DNA of 64,000 bases, taken from positions 1 to 64,000 of the forward strand of contig JAIOOU010000017.1 in NCBI GenBank assembly GCA_021414245.1, written 5' to 3'. The DNA is from Chloroflexota bacterium (GTDB taxonomy: Bacteria; Chloroflexota; Anaerolineae; Anaerolineales; Villigracilaceae). The notes beneath the pieces were generated by a model that did not search any database, was not told the origin of the DNA, and was given only the letters and a program-made list of their open reading frames with translations. Shown piece after piece: positions 24,695-33,475 of the stretch (positions are counted from its first letter, which is position 1; each line of letters starts with the position of its first letter). Both the position numbers and the translations under genes were made by a program.

Positions 24695-27613
24695 ATGCTG
24701 CCTGATTTCATTAACGAATTAAAAAAACGGTTCAATGGCGACCTGCGGCTTGATCCTGCTTCGAAGGTCCTTTATTCCACCGATGCGTCCATATATCAGA
24801 TCGAACCTTTGGGGGTGGCAATCCCCAGGTCTCAGGATGATTTGCTGGCTGCGGTTGAGCTGGCTGTGCGATTCTCGATTCCAATTCTGCCGCGGGGCGC
24901 GGGATCTTCTTTGGGGGGACAGTCGATTGGCGAGGCTTTAATCCTGGATTGTTCACGCTATTTGGATGCCCTTGTGAAGATCGACCCGGAGTCTCAGACT
25001 GCGGTTGTTGAGCCGGGTGTCGTTCTTGCGGATCTGAATCGGGCGGCTGCAAAGCACGGCTTGATGTTCGGCCCCGACCCTGCTTCTGCAGAACGCGCGA
25101 CCATGGGTGGAGTCATTGGAAATAATGCAACGGGTGCCCACTCGATTTTGTATGGTATGAGCGCGGACCATCTCTTGGCCGCCGACGTGATCCTTGGCGA
25201 TGGCTCGCTTGAAACCTGGGATGACGGCGGCAAATCAAAACTTGCCCTCACAGCCCGGGAGATCCGGGAAAAATACGCGGACTCCATAAAACAAAATTTT
25301 CCGAGGTCGTGGAGGAATTCTGCCGGTTATCGGATTAATTATTTATTACCCTGGAGTCCTTCCGTTCCGCCCCAGTGGGACCGCGAAGATTATGGTCTGT
25401 CCGCTTCTGTTTACCGAAATTCGTCCAAGGTAAACCTTGCCGGTCTTTTGGCTGGCAGTGAAGGTACCCTGGCGGTGATGCGTCGCGCAACTGTAAATCT
25501 CGTTCGCAGGCCGAAATATACAATTCTGGGGATTCTTGCATATGAGAGCATAGTGAATGCCTGTCGTGATGTGCCCCGCCTGCTTGAATTCAAGCCCAGT
25601 GCGATTGAGTTGATCCCGCGCATGCTCATCCGATATGCGCGCAGCCTGCCCGGCTTCGGAAATCAGATGGGGTGGCTGGCAGGAGACCCTGCTGCAGTGC
25701 TGGTTGTGGAATTCAGCGGGGATCAGCCGTCGGCTTTGAAGGATGCGGTTCGCCGTCTTGGAAATGTTCTTGCGGTTGCAGAATCCCTTGAAGAGCAGGC
25801 CCGGGTCTGGAATGTCCGCAAGATGGGTCTGGGAATTTTGGATTCCCGGCGAGAGGCTGCGCGTCCAGTGGCATTTATTGAGGATTGTGCAGTTCCCGTG
25901 GAACACCTGGGCGAATTCGTTGAGGAAGTCGAACGGATCATGCACAGTCATCAAACGGATGGCGGGATTTACGCACATGCCTCCGGTGGGTGTCTGCATA
26001 TCCGCCCTATTTTGGATTTGCACAAGGCGGATGGTGTGCGCTCCATGAGGAGCATTGCAGAACAGGTCCTGAAGCTGGTATTGCAATTGGGCGGTTCGAT
26101 GTCATCCGAACATGGAGACGGAATCATCTCAGGCGAGTGGATCAGGAAAACATATGGCGCGGAGGTTGTGGAAGCCATGCGCATGATCAAAAAGGCTGCC
26201 GACCCTGGAAATTTATTAAACCCGGGGAAAATGCTGGATGCCCCGCCGATGGATACGCATCTTCGCTATGGCGGGAAATATCAGAACAGGGTTTGGAGGT
26301 CAACTTTACAATTCGAGCATGAACGCGGTTTGACCGGGGCGATCGAACATTGCAATGGCCAGGGAGTTTGCCGGAAATCAGGCGGCGTAATGTGCCCCTC
26401 TTTCCAAGCCACGAGAGAGGAGCAATTCAGCACCCGGGGCAGGGCAAATTTACTTCGGGCATTGACCTCATCCGGAGGGGTGAATTCTTTGCAAAGATAT
26501 TCAGAACTTGAACCTGAAGTATTCAAGGCCCTGGACTTGTGTCTGGCCTGCAAGGGCTGCACATCTGAATGCCCCAGCGGCGTGGACATGCCTAGGTTGA
26601 AATACGAATTCATGCATGAATATTTCAAAACTCATAATCGCCCGTTGCATGATTATCTGTTTGGTTATTTTCATGTGGTATCGCGCTGGCTGTCGCCTGT
26701 TGCGCCGCTCGCCAATTTATTAATGGGCACTGCCTGGTTGCGGGAATTGATGGGGAAACTCACCGGTATTACGGAAAAGCGGCCTCTTCCGGTGTTTGCG
26801 TTGAGCAAGTCGCATGTCAGACAGGTTATGCCGCCCGCGAATAAGGTGATCTTTCTTTCGGATGTCTTTTCCCGATATCTCGAGCCTCAGGTGGAACAGG
26901 CTGCGTTTGATATTCTGAGCGCAGCGGGTTATGAAGTATTGGTGCTGCCTGTGATTGGAGCGGGCGCCTCTTTTCTTTCCAAGGGGTTTTTGGAGGCGGC
27001 GCGCCGGCATGCCGAACAGGTTTTGAAAGCAATCAAAAAGTTGGACAATGGGGAGGGCTTAAGTGTTGTCGGGTGTGAGCCGCCGGAAATATACTGCCTT
27101 AAACATGAATATATCGGTTTGCTGCCGGAATTTCGATCTGAGATCGAATCCCTTGCCGGCCGGGTATGGCTGGTGGAGGAGTTTCTGCTTCGTTCAGCAA
27201 GATGGAGTGATTTGCGCGTAGCCACTAAGAGGGCGTTTGCGGAGCGGTCTGTAGATCAAGATGTCGTAACTTTTCATCCTCATTGCCATCAGCGGGCGGA
27301 GGGATTGGCTGAGGATGGCCTGCCAACAGGAACGGATGCAACTGCAACCTTGTTAAGGGACTTTGGCTTTCAAGTCAATGTGATGGAAGCTGGGTGTTGT
27401 GGAATGGCGGGTACGTTTGGATATGATATGGAGCATTATGAACTTTCCATGCAGATAGGGGAGTTGGGAGTTCTGCCAAGGGCGCGCGCAGCTAAGAAAG
27501 TCGTTTCGACCGGATCTGCTTGCAGGATGCAGATCAGACATGGCGCCGGCAGGGATGCGGAGCATCCTCTTTTGTTGGTCTCCAGACTCTTAACCTCAAG
27601 GGAAAATGAATGA
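24695..27613 (+). CDS. FAD-linked oxidase fused to Fe-S reductase (YdiJ / D-2-hydroxyacid dehydrogenase type)
   Basis: The 972-residue protein joins two halves. Residues about 20-530 form an FAD-binding PCMH-type oxidase (RGAGSSLGGQSIGEALILD, MGGVIGNNATGAHSILYG, SSEHGDGIISGEW). Residues about 545-960 form an Fe-S domain with CLACKGCTSECPSGVD (about 615-630) and a GlcF-like C-terminus with HPHCHQRA and AGCCGMAGTFGY (about 898-910). Length and order match the YdiJ family, which oxidises D-2-hydroxyacids such as D-2-hydroxyglutarate or D-lactate and passes electrons on. The ATG at 24695 is chosen over the adjacent TTG at 24692. Its end overlaps the next gene by 8 bp. Confidence 0.92.
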   Translation: MLPDFINELKKRFNGDLRLDPASKVLYSTDASIYQIEPLGVAIPRSQDDLLAAVELAVRFSIPILPRGAGSSLGGQSIGEALILDCSRYLDALVKIDPESQTAVVEPGVVLADLNRAAAKHGLMFGPDPASAERATMGGVIGNNATGAHSILYGMSADHLLAADVILGDGSLETWDDGGKSKLALTAREIREKYADSIKQNFPRSWRNSAGYRINYLLPWSPSVPPQWDREDYGLSASVYRNSSKVNLAGLLAGSEGTLAVMRRATVNLVRRPKYTILGILAYESIVNACRDVPRLLEFKPSAIELIPRMLIRYARSLPGFGNQMGWLAGDPAAVLVVEFSGDQPSALKDAVRRLGNVLAVAESLEEQARVWNVRKMGLGILDSRREAARPVAFIEDCAVPVEHLGEFVEEVERIMHSHQTDGGIYAHASGGCLHIRPILDLHKADGVRSMRSIAEQVLKLVLQLGGSMSSEHGDGIISGEWIRKTYGAEVVEAMRMIKKAADPGNLLNPGKMLDAPPMDTHLRYGGKYQNRVWRSTLQFEHERGLTGAIEHCNGQGVCRKSGGVMCPSFQATREEQFSTRGRANLLRALTSSGGVNSLQRYSELEPEVFKALDLCLACKGCTSECPSGVDMPRLKYEFMHEYFKTHNRPLHDYLFGYFHVVSRWLSPVAPLANLLMGTAWLRELMGKLTGITEKRPLPVFALSKSHVRQVMPPANKVIFLSDVFSRYLEPQVEQAAFDILSAAGYEVLVLPVIGAGASFLSKGFLEAARRHAEQVLKAIKKLDNGEGLSVVGCEPPEIYCLKHEYIGLLPEFRSEIESLAGRVWLVEEFLLRSARWSDLRVATKRAFAERSVDQDVVTFHPHCHQRAEGLAEDGLPTGTDATATLLRDFGFQVNVMEAGCCGMAGTFGYDMEHYELSMQIGELGVLPRARAAKKVVSTGSACRMQIRHGAGRDAEHPLLLVSRLLTSRENE

Positions 27614-28460
27614 GAAGGATTTTTTTTTATTTTCGGTAATTCTGGCAGCATGTTCTTCTGGAGGGATTCAGCCGCCAATGACTTTAATCCCTGCAGGAGG
27701 GGATCTTCCAGCCAACGCGAATCCGACATGGCCGGTTGAGAATCCTGCTCACGTGCCGGCGCTTCCGTCGGGACCTGTGACTCTGGTCGCGCTCGGCGAT
27801 AGCCTGACACAAGGCGACGGAGATGATACGGGCCGCGGTTACGTGGGCCGATTGGTGGATTTGGTTAACATGCTTCGACCGGGATCCTCGGCGGTCAACC
27901 TGGGTCAATCAGGATGGAATTCGGATGCATTGATCAATGGCGATCAAGGACTCCCCGGGCAGTTGGGCCGTGCAGTGAAAGAACTTCAATCTGCGAGGCA
28001 ACAGGAAAGAGCTTCCATTGCCCTGGTCTGGATCGGAAGCAATGACCTCTGGTATCTATATGAATACGGGGGTGACGGATCGGACGCAGGGGACGCAAAG
28101 GATGTGGAGCATTTTGCCGCCAACCTGGATGTCATCCTGTCTGCATTGCGGGCCACGGAAAGCCCGGTTGTCATTGCCCTGCTGGACGATCAATCCAAAC
28201 GACCGGTCGCCTTAAAAGGCAGGGCGTTTACTTCCATAAACTCTGCGGAATTAAAGCGGATGTCGGAGCAGGTTCTTAAGTACAACAATATTATTTCTGA
28301 AAAGGCTTTGCATTACGGTGTGTTGACCGTGGATTTGTATCATACCAATATATTTACCAGCGCGGCAACCCTGTATGATGATGGGAATCATCCCAACGCG
28401 GCGGGATACGACATCATTGCCGGCAAATGGTTCGATGTTTTGTCAGCTCTGTTCCACTAA
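27606..28460 (+). CDS. SGNH/GDSL-hydrolase lipoprotein
   Basis: A 284-residue secreted lipoprotein. The short signal ends in a lipobox (VILAAC, Cys at about 16), followed by a Pro-rich linker. The SGNH hydrolase core has block I ALGDSLTQG with the nucleophile Ser (about residue 63), block III WIGSNDLWYLY with Asn (about 141), and block V DGNHPNAAG with Asp and His (about 258-262). It would cleave ester bonds of an external lipid or carbohydrate. It overlaps the upstream dehydrogenase stop by 8 bp and the convergent methyltransferase gene by 18 bp. Confidence 0.93.
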   Translation: MNEKDFFLFSVILAACSSGGIQPPMTLIPAGGDLPANANPTWPVENPAHVPALPSGPVTLVALGDSLTQGDGDDTGRGYVGRLVDLVNMLRPGSSAVNLGQSGWNSDALINGDQGLPGQLGRAVKELQSARQQERASIALVWIGSNDLWYLYEYGGDGSDAGDAKDVEHFAANLDVILSALRATESPVVIALLDDQSKRPVALKGRAFTSINSAELKRMSEQVLKYNNIISEKALHYGVLTVDLYHTNIFTSAATLYDDGNHPNAAGYDIIAGKWFDVLSALFH

Positions 28461-29078
28461 GGCATAAGCAGCGATGGAAAAGGCATTTGCCACATTGAAG
28501 GATTGCTTTGCCCCATGCATGGGAATGTAATAAACGGCATCTGCGAGATCAAGCAGTTCGGGATCCACCCCGGTTACCTCGCTTCCAACGATGAGGGCGG
28601 TCTGGCCGGCAGGCCTGTGGACCATGCTGATCGGCTCCGCGCCCTCGGTCCCTTCCAAAGCCAGGATCATCCAGCCCTCTTTTTTTAATTCCCGCAGCAG
28701 TTTTGCCGCGTCCTTGTGGTGCGACCAGGTCACGAAATCCTCGGCCCCAAGGGAGGTTTTTGTGACCGCTCTGTTTTCAGGTGTTGGCGTGATTCCGCAC
28801 AGGTAGGCGTGCGAAAAGCCGAATCCGTCCGCAGTCCGCAGAATGGAGCCCACATTTCCTGCCGAACGAATGTTGTCCACCAGAACAGCGAGGACGCCTG
28901 TTGTTTCAGCTTTTTGGGAGTTCCCAATTCGGGCTTTGGCGTCAATCTCTTTTTTCAAATTCACCTCGGTTTCCCCAAGGCAGAGAGGACAGCGGGGGCC
29001 AAATGGGCTTCCCACAAGAATAGGGTAACGCAGTCCGCAATTTATACAGGTTCTGATTTCAAAGAAGGATTCTGGCAT
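28443..29078 (-). CDS. TrmH/SpoU-family RNA 2'-O-methyltransferase with zinc ribbon
   Basis: About 211 residues. An N-terminal CINCG...CPLCLG pair looks like a small zinc ribbon. The SPOUT domain follows with VLVDNIRSAGNVGSILRTA, LIVGSEVTGVDPELLDLAD and YYIPMHGAKQSFNVANAFS, the three SpoU motifs (Asn/Arg in the first, Ser/Asn in the last). It methylates tRNA or rRNA ribose using SAM; the exact site cannot be told. The ATG at 29078 is preferred over an upstream start at 29132 because TATAAT ends 7 nt before it. The upstream extension would run through the divergent promoter. Confidence 0.92.
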   Translation of the reverse strand: MPESFFEIRTCINCGLRYPILVGSPFGPRCPLCLGETEVNLKKEIDAKARIGNSQKAETTGVLAVLVDNIRSAGNVGSILRTADGFGFSHAYLCGITPTPENRAVTKTSLGAEDFVTWSHHKDAAKLLRELKKEGWMILALEGTEGAEPISMVHRPAGQTALIVGSEVTGVDPELLDLADAVYYIPMHGAKQSFNVANAFSIAAYALVEQS

Positions 29079-29085
29079 GGTTTTG

Positions 29086-29108
29086 ATTATATTCGCTTGT
29101 GCTAAAAT
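29086..29108. promoter_or_regulatory. Divergent leaderless promoter pair
   Basis: On the minus strand TATAAT (29091-29086) ends 7 nt before the methyltransferase ATG at 29078. On the plus strand TAAAAT (29103-29108) ends 9 nt before the cyclase ATG at 29118. The two start codons are only 40 bp apart and neither gene has a Shine-Dalgarno. The promoters must overlap physically. Confidence 0.6.
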
Positions 29109-29117
29109 CAAGAAATA

Positions 29118-32100
29118 ATGCAATCCACCCACCAGCTGGTCCCCGACTTTATCATTGAGAATTTTCGCGCCAATAGAAATAACGGCGTGATGGAGGCCGC
29201 AGCAATGTTTGTGGACCTCTCAGGGTTTTCAACAATGGCTGATGCCCTCTCACAACATGGAACCCATGGCGCGGAAATCCTGGCTGAGATGATGAGGGCG
29301 GTCTTTGAGCCGCTTGTAAATTCAGTATATTCGCAGGATGGATTTGTTATTGGCTATGCCGGGGATGCCTTTAGCGCTGTTTTTCCGGCGGGGCAGGATG
29401 GAAGTCAGGCGGTGATGCGCTGCCTGGAAGCTGCCATGTCCATGCAGATCCACACCAGATCCCATCCAACCCAACTCACTCCGTACGGAGTGTTCCCGAT
29501 CCAGATCAAAATCGGCCTTGGCTACGGCGAAACAAAATGGCAGATTTTTAAATCCGTGGATGAGGCACGGGCAACCTTTTGGTTCCGGGGGGAGAGTTTA
29601 AGCGGCGCGGTGATGGGCGAGAATTTGGCAAATCCCGGAGAGATCGTTTTATCTCCTTTTGCCTATGGGATGATAGCTGAAAAGGTCACCGGATCAGCAA
29701 TTGAAGAGTGTTACAAGCTTGAGCGTGTGCACGCGAAACTCCCCGAGCCACAGGCTCCTGCTGCCCCTGTCAGGTTGGTGGATGATCTTGCTTATGTGTT
29801 TTTCCCCGGGTTGATCACAGACATGTCGGCGACGGGGGAGTTTCGGCAGGTTGTTAACCTGTTTATTGACATTCCCGTCAATATTTCAGATGAGGCCTTG
29901 CTCGTGCCGTTTATGGAAACAGTGTACATCCTGCAGGAACAGTATGGTGGTTATTTTTTACGGCCGGACCTGGGTGATAAGGGATTTAATTTGCTCGTGG
30001 TTTGGGGCGCGCCATCCACGCATGAAAATGATGTTGAGCGTGCGATTAATTTTGTAATGGAACTATCGTCCCGCACCCGCCTTCAACTAAGAGCCGGGCT
30101 TTCCTATCGTATGGCCTATGCGGGATTTATCGGCTCAAGTCTTCGGGAGGATTACACGGCATATGGATGGGGGGTGAATTTGGCTTCGCGTTTAATGGAG
30201 TCGTCTGGCGCAGGGCAATACTGGATGGATGAAAAGACCGCACTTCGGGCTGAAAAAGCCTTTAAAATCGAATTCATTAATAAATTCGATTTTAAAGGCT
30301 TTAAAGAAAGGCAAAAAACCTATCGTCTGGTTGGAAGAAGGCAAACTGCTGAAATTGTTTATTCCGGGCCATTGATCGGGCGAAAAAGGGAACTCGATTC
30401 TCTCGCCTCCTTTGTGGAGCCTCTGAGAGAGGGACGGTTTGCTGGTGTGATGGTTTTAAAAGGGGAGGCTGGAATAGGGAAAAGCCGCCTTGTACACACT
30501 TTTCAATTCTCCGAATATTTTTTCAGGCAATCGATGCGTTGGATGGTGTGCCAGGCCGATGAGATACTGCAATTCCCATTTAATCCTTTCAAGGGCTGGC
30601 TGAAAAGGCGGTTTGAATACGTCGAGGGGCAGCCGGACCAGGTGAATTGGATTGCGTTTTCACGAAATTTACAGGAAATGCTTTCCAGTCTTCCGGATGC
30701 ACAACTTGCCTCGGAATTAACCCGCACCAGTTCCCTGCTGGCCGGTTTGATCGACATTAATATGCCTGATTTGCTGATCAATAACCTGGATGCCAAAGGG
30801 AGATATGAAAACACATTAATTGCGTTGAGCACCTGGATCAAGGCGGAGGCACTTCGGAGTCCGGTTGTCCTTTTTCTGGAGGATGCACATTGGCTGGATG
30901 AGGCCTCTGCGAATTTTATGAATTATTTTGTCAGGAGTCTGATGGCGGAAGCAGAAAGACAATTTCCGATCGCTGTCATTATTACGCAGCGCCCGGAGGG
31001 ATCGTCATTGGGGATGATCGAAGAAATCTCGATGGCGGGCATTCGTCTGGGGAAGCTGTCCACCGGAAGCATGAATTTGCTGGCCGAACAGATCCTGGGG
31101 CATCCAATTTCAGAGTCGCTGACGAGACTTCTGGAAAACCGTACGGATGGGAATCCATTTTTTGCAGAGCAAATTTTACGTTACCTGCAGGACCAAAAGG
31201 AATTGGACGAGGATGAACATGGCAAATATGTCATGCGTGACAATTCTCAGGTTTCGTTGCCTGCAAATGTTGGGGCGGTGCTGATTGCCCGCCTCGATCG
31301 CTTAACCCCGGGAGTCCGGGAGATAGTACAGACCGCCTCTGTCCTTGGCCGGGAATTTGAAGTGAGGATTTTGGCGGAGATGCTGCAGGGGCGGGAGGAT
31401 TTTGATCAGGCTCTGCATGAAGCTGAAAAATCCGGTATTTGGATGCCATTTACCGATACGGCATACATATTTAAGCATGCCTTATTGCGGGATGCGGCTT
31501 ACTCAATGCAGCTGGTTGCAAGGCAGAAGCGGTTGCATACCCTGGCAGTCTCTTCGATGGAAAGTGTCCACATCGAAGACTTGGACGCGCATATCGGCGA
31601 ACTGGCCTACCATGCTGAAAAGGCGGAGTTGAAACAGAAGGCCTTGATGTATTTGATGCGAGCGGCTGATCTGGCCATGCTCAACTTCCAAAATCATCAG
31701 GCCATCGATTATTTAACCAGGGCTTTGAACTTGATTTCAACTGATAATGTCGGGGAGGATTTCAAAGTACGACTAAAACGTGTGGAGTGTAATTTCAATT
31801 TAAGGAATATTGAACAGCAGGAAGCGGATCTCGAAATTCTGAATCAGATTGCCTTGGGACTTAATAACCGGCATATGCTTGCCCAGGTATATAACCGGCG
31901 CGCTTATCTGGCTGCCACCCTGTCCGATCACAAGAGAGTCGTTGACTTCGGCCTTCAGGCCAAGAGAGAGGCGAACGTTGCCGGGGATGACGATATTTTA
32001 CTGGATGTTAATCTTGTGGTTGCAAATGCGCTTGTGCATCTCGGGAATATTGAGGAAGCCATGATGTTTGCCCAGGAAGGCCTTGACCTTGCCCGTAATA

Positions 32101-33053
32101 TGGGAGACGGAAATGCACAAGCCAGGTCACTTACAGCGATGGGGCTGGTTGCCTTGGAGGCGCGGGGCCCTGCTGCCGCCTATCAATATCAAAGCGAGGC
32201 GCTGGCCCTGGTTGACAGGAAAAGCGGGGGAATTCTGGTAGCCAAAATCCTGGTTAATCTTGCAGGTGCGGTTGGGCTGGCGGAAGGGGATTATCAGGCT
32301 GCAAATGACTATTTTGAACAGGCCATGAAGATTTACAGTGAGTACGGTGATCTTTCCAACAAGGGGCACGTGATGGCGAATTTGGGCTGGGTTGCGGGGA
32401 TTTTGGGGGATTTCCCCAAAGCCATGGATTATTACGAGCAGGCTCTTGTCATTTCCAGGCAGCTTAGCAGCCAGATCGACACAATGTTCACTTATGTAAA
32501 CCTGAGTTCAACCGCAAGTGCCCGGGGACTTTCCAGTAATGCAATTGAGTGGGCGCAAGCCGCACTAGAAATATCGCTGAAGCTTGAGGATGCAATTGGC
32601 GAGGCGTGGGCGCATTACGCCATGGGTGTGGCCGAATTATCCCAATCAAATTTTCGCGAGGGGATTCCGGCGTTCATGAAGAGTCTCGAAATCAGACTCA
32701 GGCTGAATGCGGGGGCGCTGATCCATGAAACCAGGGCGGGATTGGTCAATGCCTACCTGGAGGCCGGGGATGTGGATGCCGCCAAAGAGCAGGCCGAATT
32801 GATCCTGCAATATATGGAAATCAACCCTGCTTTTGAAGGCGCGGAGGAGCCCCTGCGCGTCCATCTTGCCTTGTTCAATTATCTGAACGAACGAAAAGAC
32901 TCCCGCATCCAGCAAGTTCTTCGCAATGCAAAAACCTTGCTGGACACTCAGGTCTCGAATCTTCGCTCGGAGCAGGCGCGGTCCCGGTTTGTTGAAAATG
33001 TCCCGTGGCGCCGGGGAATTTCTGAAGCTATACAACAAAACGATTTCGAGTGA
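29118..33053 (+). CDS. Adenylate/guanylate cyclase-like, AAA-type ATPase and TPR regulator
   Basis: A 1311-residue multidomain protein. Residues about 25-190 form a class III cyclase-like domain (FVDLSGFSTM, GYAGDAFSAVFP). A second, more diverged cyclase-like domain covers about 235-415. An NTPase follows with Walker A GEAGIGKSRL (about 449-458) and Walker B LFLEDAHWLDEAS (about 583-595), the layout of signalling ATPases that sense a ligand. From about 830 to the end there are tetratricopeptide repeats. There is no DNA-binding domain at the C-terminus, so output is probably second messenger or protein contact. The first domain keeps the VDLSGF and GDAFSAVF metal-site regions only in part, so activity is uncertain. 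No Shine-Dalgarno; see the promoter at 29086. Confidence 0.9.
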   Translation: MQSTHQLVPDFIIENFRANRNNGVMEAAAMFVDLSGFSTMADALSQHGTHGAEILAEMMRAVFEPLVNSVYSQDGFVIGYAGDAFSAVFPAGQDGSQAVMRCLEAAMSMQIHTRSHPTQLTPYGVFPIQIKIGLGYGETKWQIFKSVDEARATFWFRGESLSGAVMGENLANPGEIVLSPFAYGMIAEKVTGSAIEECYKLERVHAKLPEPQAPAAPVRLVDDLAYVFFPGLITDMSATGEFRQVVNLFIDIPVNISDEALLVPFMETVYILQEQYGGYFLRPDLGDKGFNLLVVWGAPSTHENDVERAINFVMELSSRTRLQLRAGLSYRMAYAGFIGSSLREDYTAYGWGVNLASRLMESSGAGQYWMDEKTALRAEKAFKIEFINKFDFKGFKERQKTYRLVGRRQTAEIVYSGPLIGRKRELDSLASFVEPLREGRFAGVMVLKGEAGIGKSRLVHTFQFSEYFFRQSMRWMVCQADEILQFPFNPFKGWLKRRFEYVEGQPDQVNWIAFSRNLQEMLSSLPDAQLASELTRTSSLLAGLIDINMPDLLINNLDAKGRYENTLIALSTWIKAEALRSPVVLFLEDAHWLDEASANFMNYFVRSLMAEAERQFPIAVIITQRPEGSSLGMIEEISMAGIRLGKLSTGSMNLLAEQILGHPISESLTRLLENRTDGNPFFAEQILRYLQDQKELDEDEHGKYVMRDNSQVSLPANVGAVLIARLDRLTPGVREIVQTASVLGREFEVRILAEMLQGREDFDQALHEAEKSGIWMPFTDTAYIFKHALLRDAAYSMQLVARQKRLHTLAVSSMESVHIEDLDAHIGELAYHAEKAELKQKALMYLMRAADLAMLNFQNHQAIDYLTRALNLISTDNVGEDFKVRLKRVECNFNLRNIEQQEADLEILNQIALGLNNRHMLAQVYNRRAYLAATLSDHKRVVDFGLQAKREANVAGDDDILLDVNLVVANALVHLGNIEEAMMFAQEGLDLARNMGDGNAQARSLTAMGLVALEARGPAAAYQYQSEALALVDRKSGGILVAKILVNLAGAVGLAEGDYQAANDYFEQAMKIYSEYGDLSNKGHVMANLGWVAGILGDFPKAMDYYEQALVISRQLSSQIDTMFTYVNLSSTASARGLSSNAIEWAQAALEISLKLEDAIGEAWAHYAMGVAELSQSNFREGIPAFMKSLEIRLRLNAGALIHETRAGLVNAYLEAGDVDAAKEQAELILQYMEINPAFEGAEEPLRVHLALFNYLNERKDSRIQQVLRNAKTLLDTQVSNLRSEQARSRFVENVPWRRGISEAIQQNDFE
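30255..30302. repeat. Perfect 20-bp inverted repeat inside the cyclase gene
   Basis: Arms 30255-30274 and 30283-30302 are exact reverse complements around an 8-nt loop (CATTAATA). The repeat is AT-rich and falls in the region after the second cyclase-like domain, giving a near-palindromic peptide (AFKIEFINKFDFKGF). Confidence 0.9.
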
Positions 33054-33055
33054 GG

Positions 33056-33436
33056 CTATGGCCATTTTCCTATGGCGGGATCGCCGTCTGTGAGCTCTAT
33101 TGTGTTGTTCTCGATGGTGCCCGTATAATAGTATGGATTGCCGTTTCCATCGAAGATAATTACTTTTGAGTCGCCGATTGAGGGCAGGGTAACGAAAAAC
33201 CTCTGGTTGATATACTGGCCATTCTTTTTAATGGCGAAGTTGTTGAACCAGGCAATCGGATTTCCATCGACCATGGTGGCAGGCAGGCCGTCGATGCTTA
33301 GTTTCTCCACCTGATAATCCCCATCCTCTACAATCTCGACGGTCAGATCGTTTTCCGACCCCTTGTCCTTTTTGATCTTGAATTTCCTTTTATTGATCTT
33401 TTCCACCTTTCCCGGCACAACGACTTTGTTTTGCAT
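33056..33436 (-). CDS. Uncharacterised 126-residue protein
   Basis: I do not recognise the family. The protein has no signal peptide or membrane helix. The N-terminal third is rich in lysine (KINKRKFKIKKDKG) and the rest looks beta-rich with many Asp, Asn and Gly (DGNPIAWFNN, FDGNGNPYYY). A GAGGAG Shine-Dalgarno sits 8 nt before the ATG, which supports translation. It converges on the cyclase gene with a 2-bp gap and follows the PhoD-like gene by 39 bp on the same strand, so it may be co-transcribed with it. Confidence 0.75.
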   Translation of the reverse strand: MQNKVVVPGKVEKINKRKFKIKKDKGSENDLTVEIVEDGDYQVEKLSIDGLPATMVDGNPIAWFNNFAIKKNGQYINQRFFVTLPSIGDSKVIIFDGNGNPYYYTGTIENNTIELTDGDPAIGKWP

Positions 33437-33475
33437 AATTCTCTCCTCTTGTCATAAATTGGTTTTCGCCAAATG

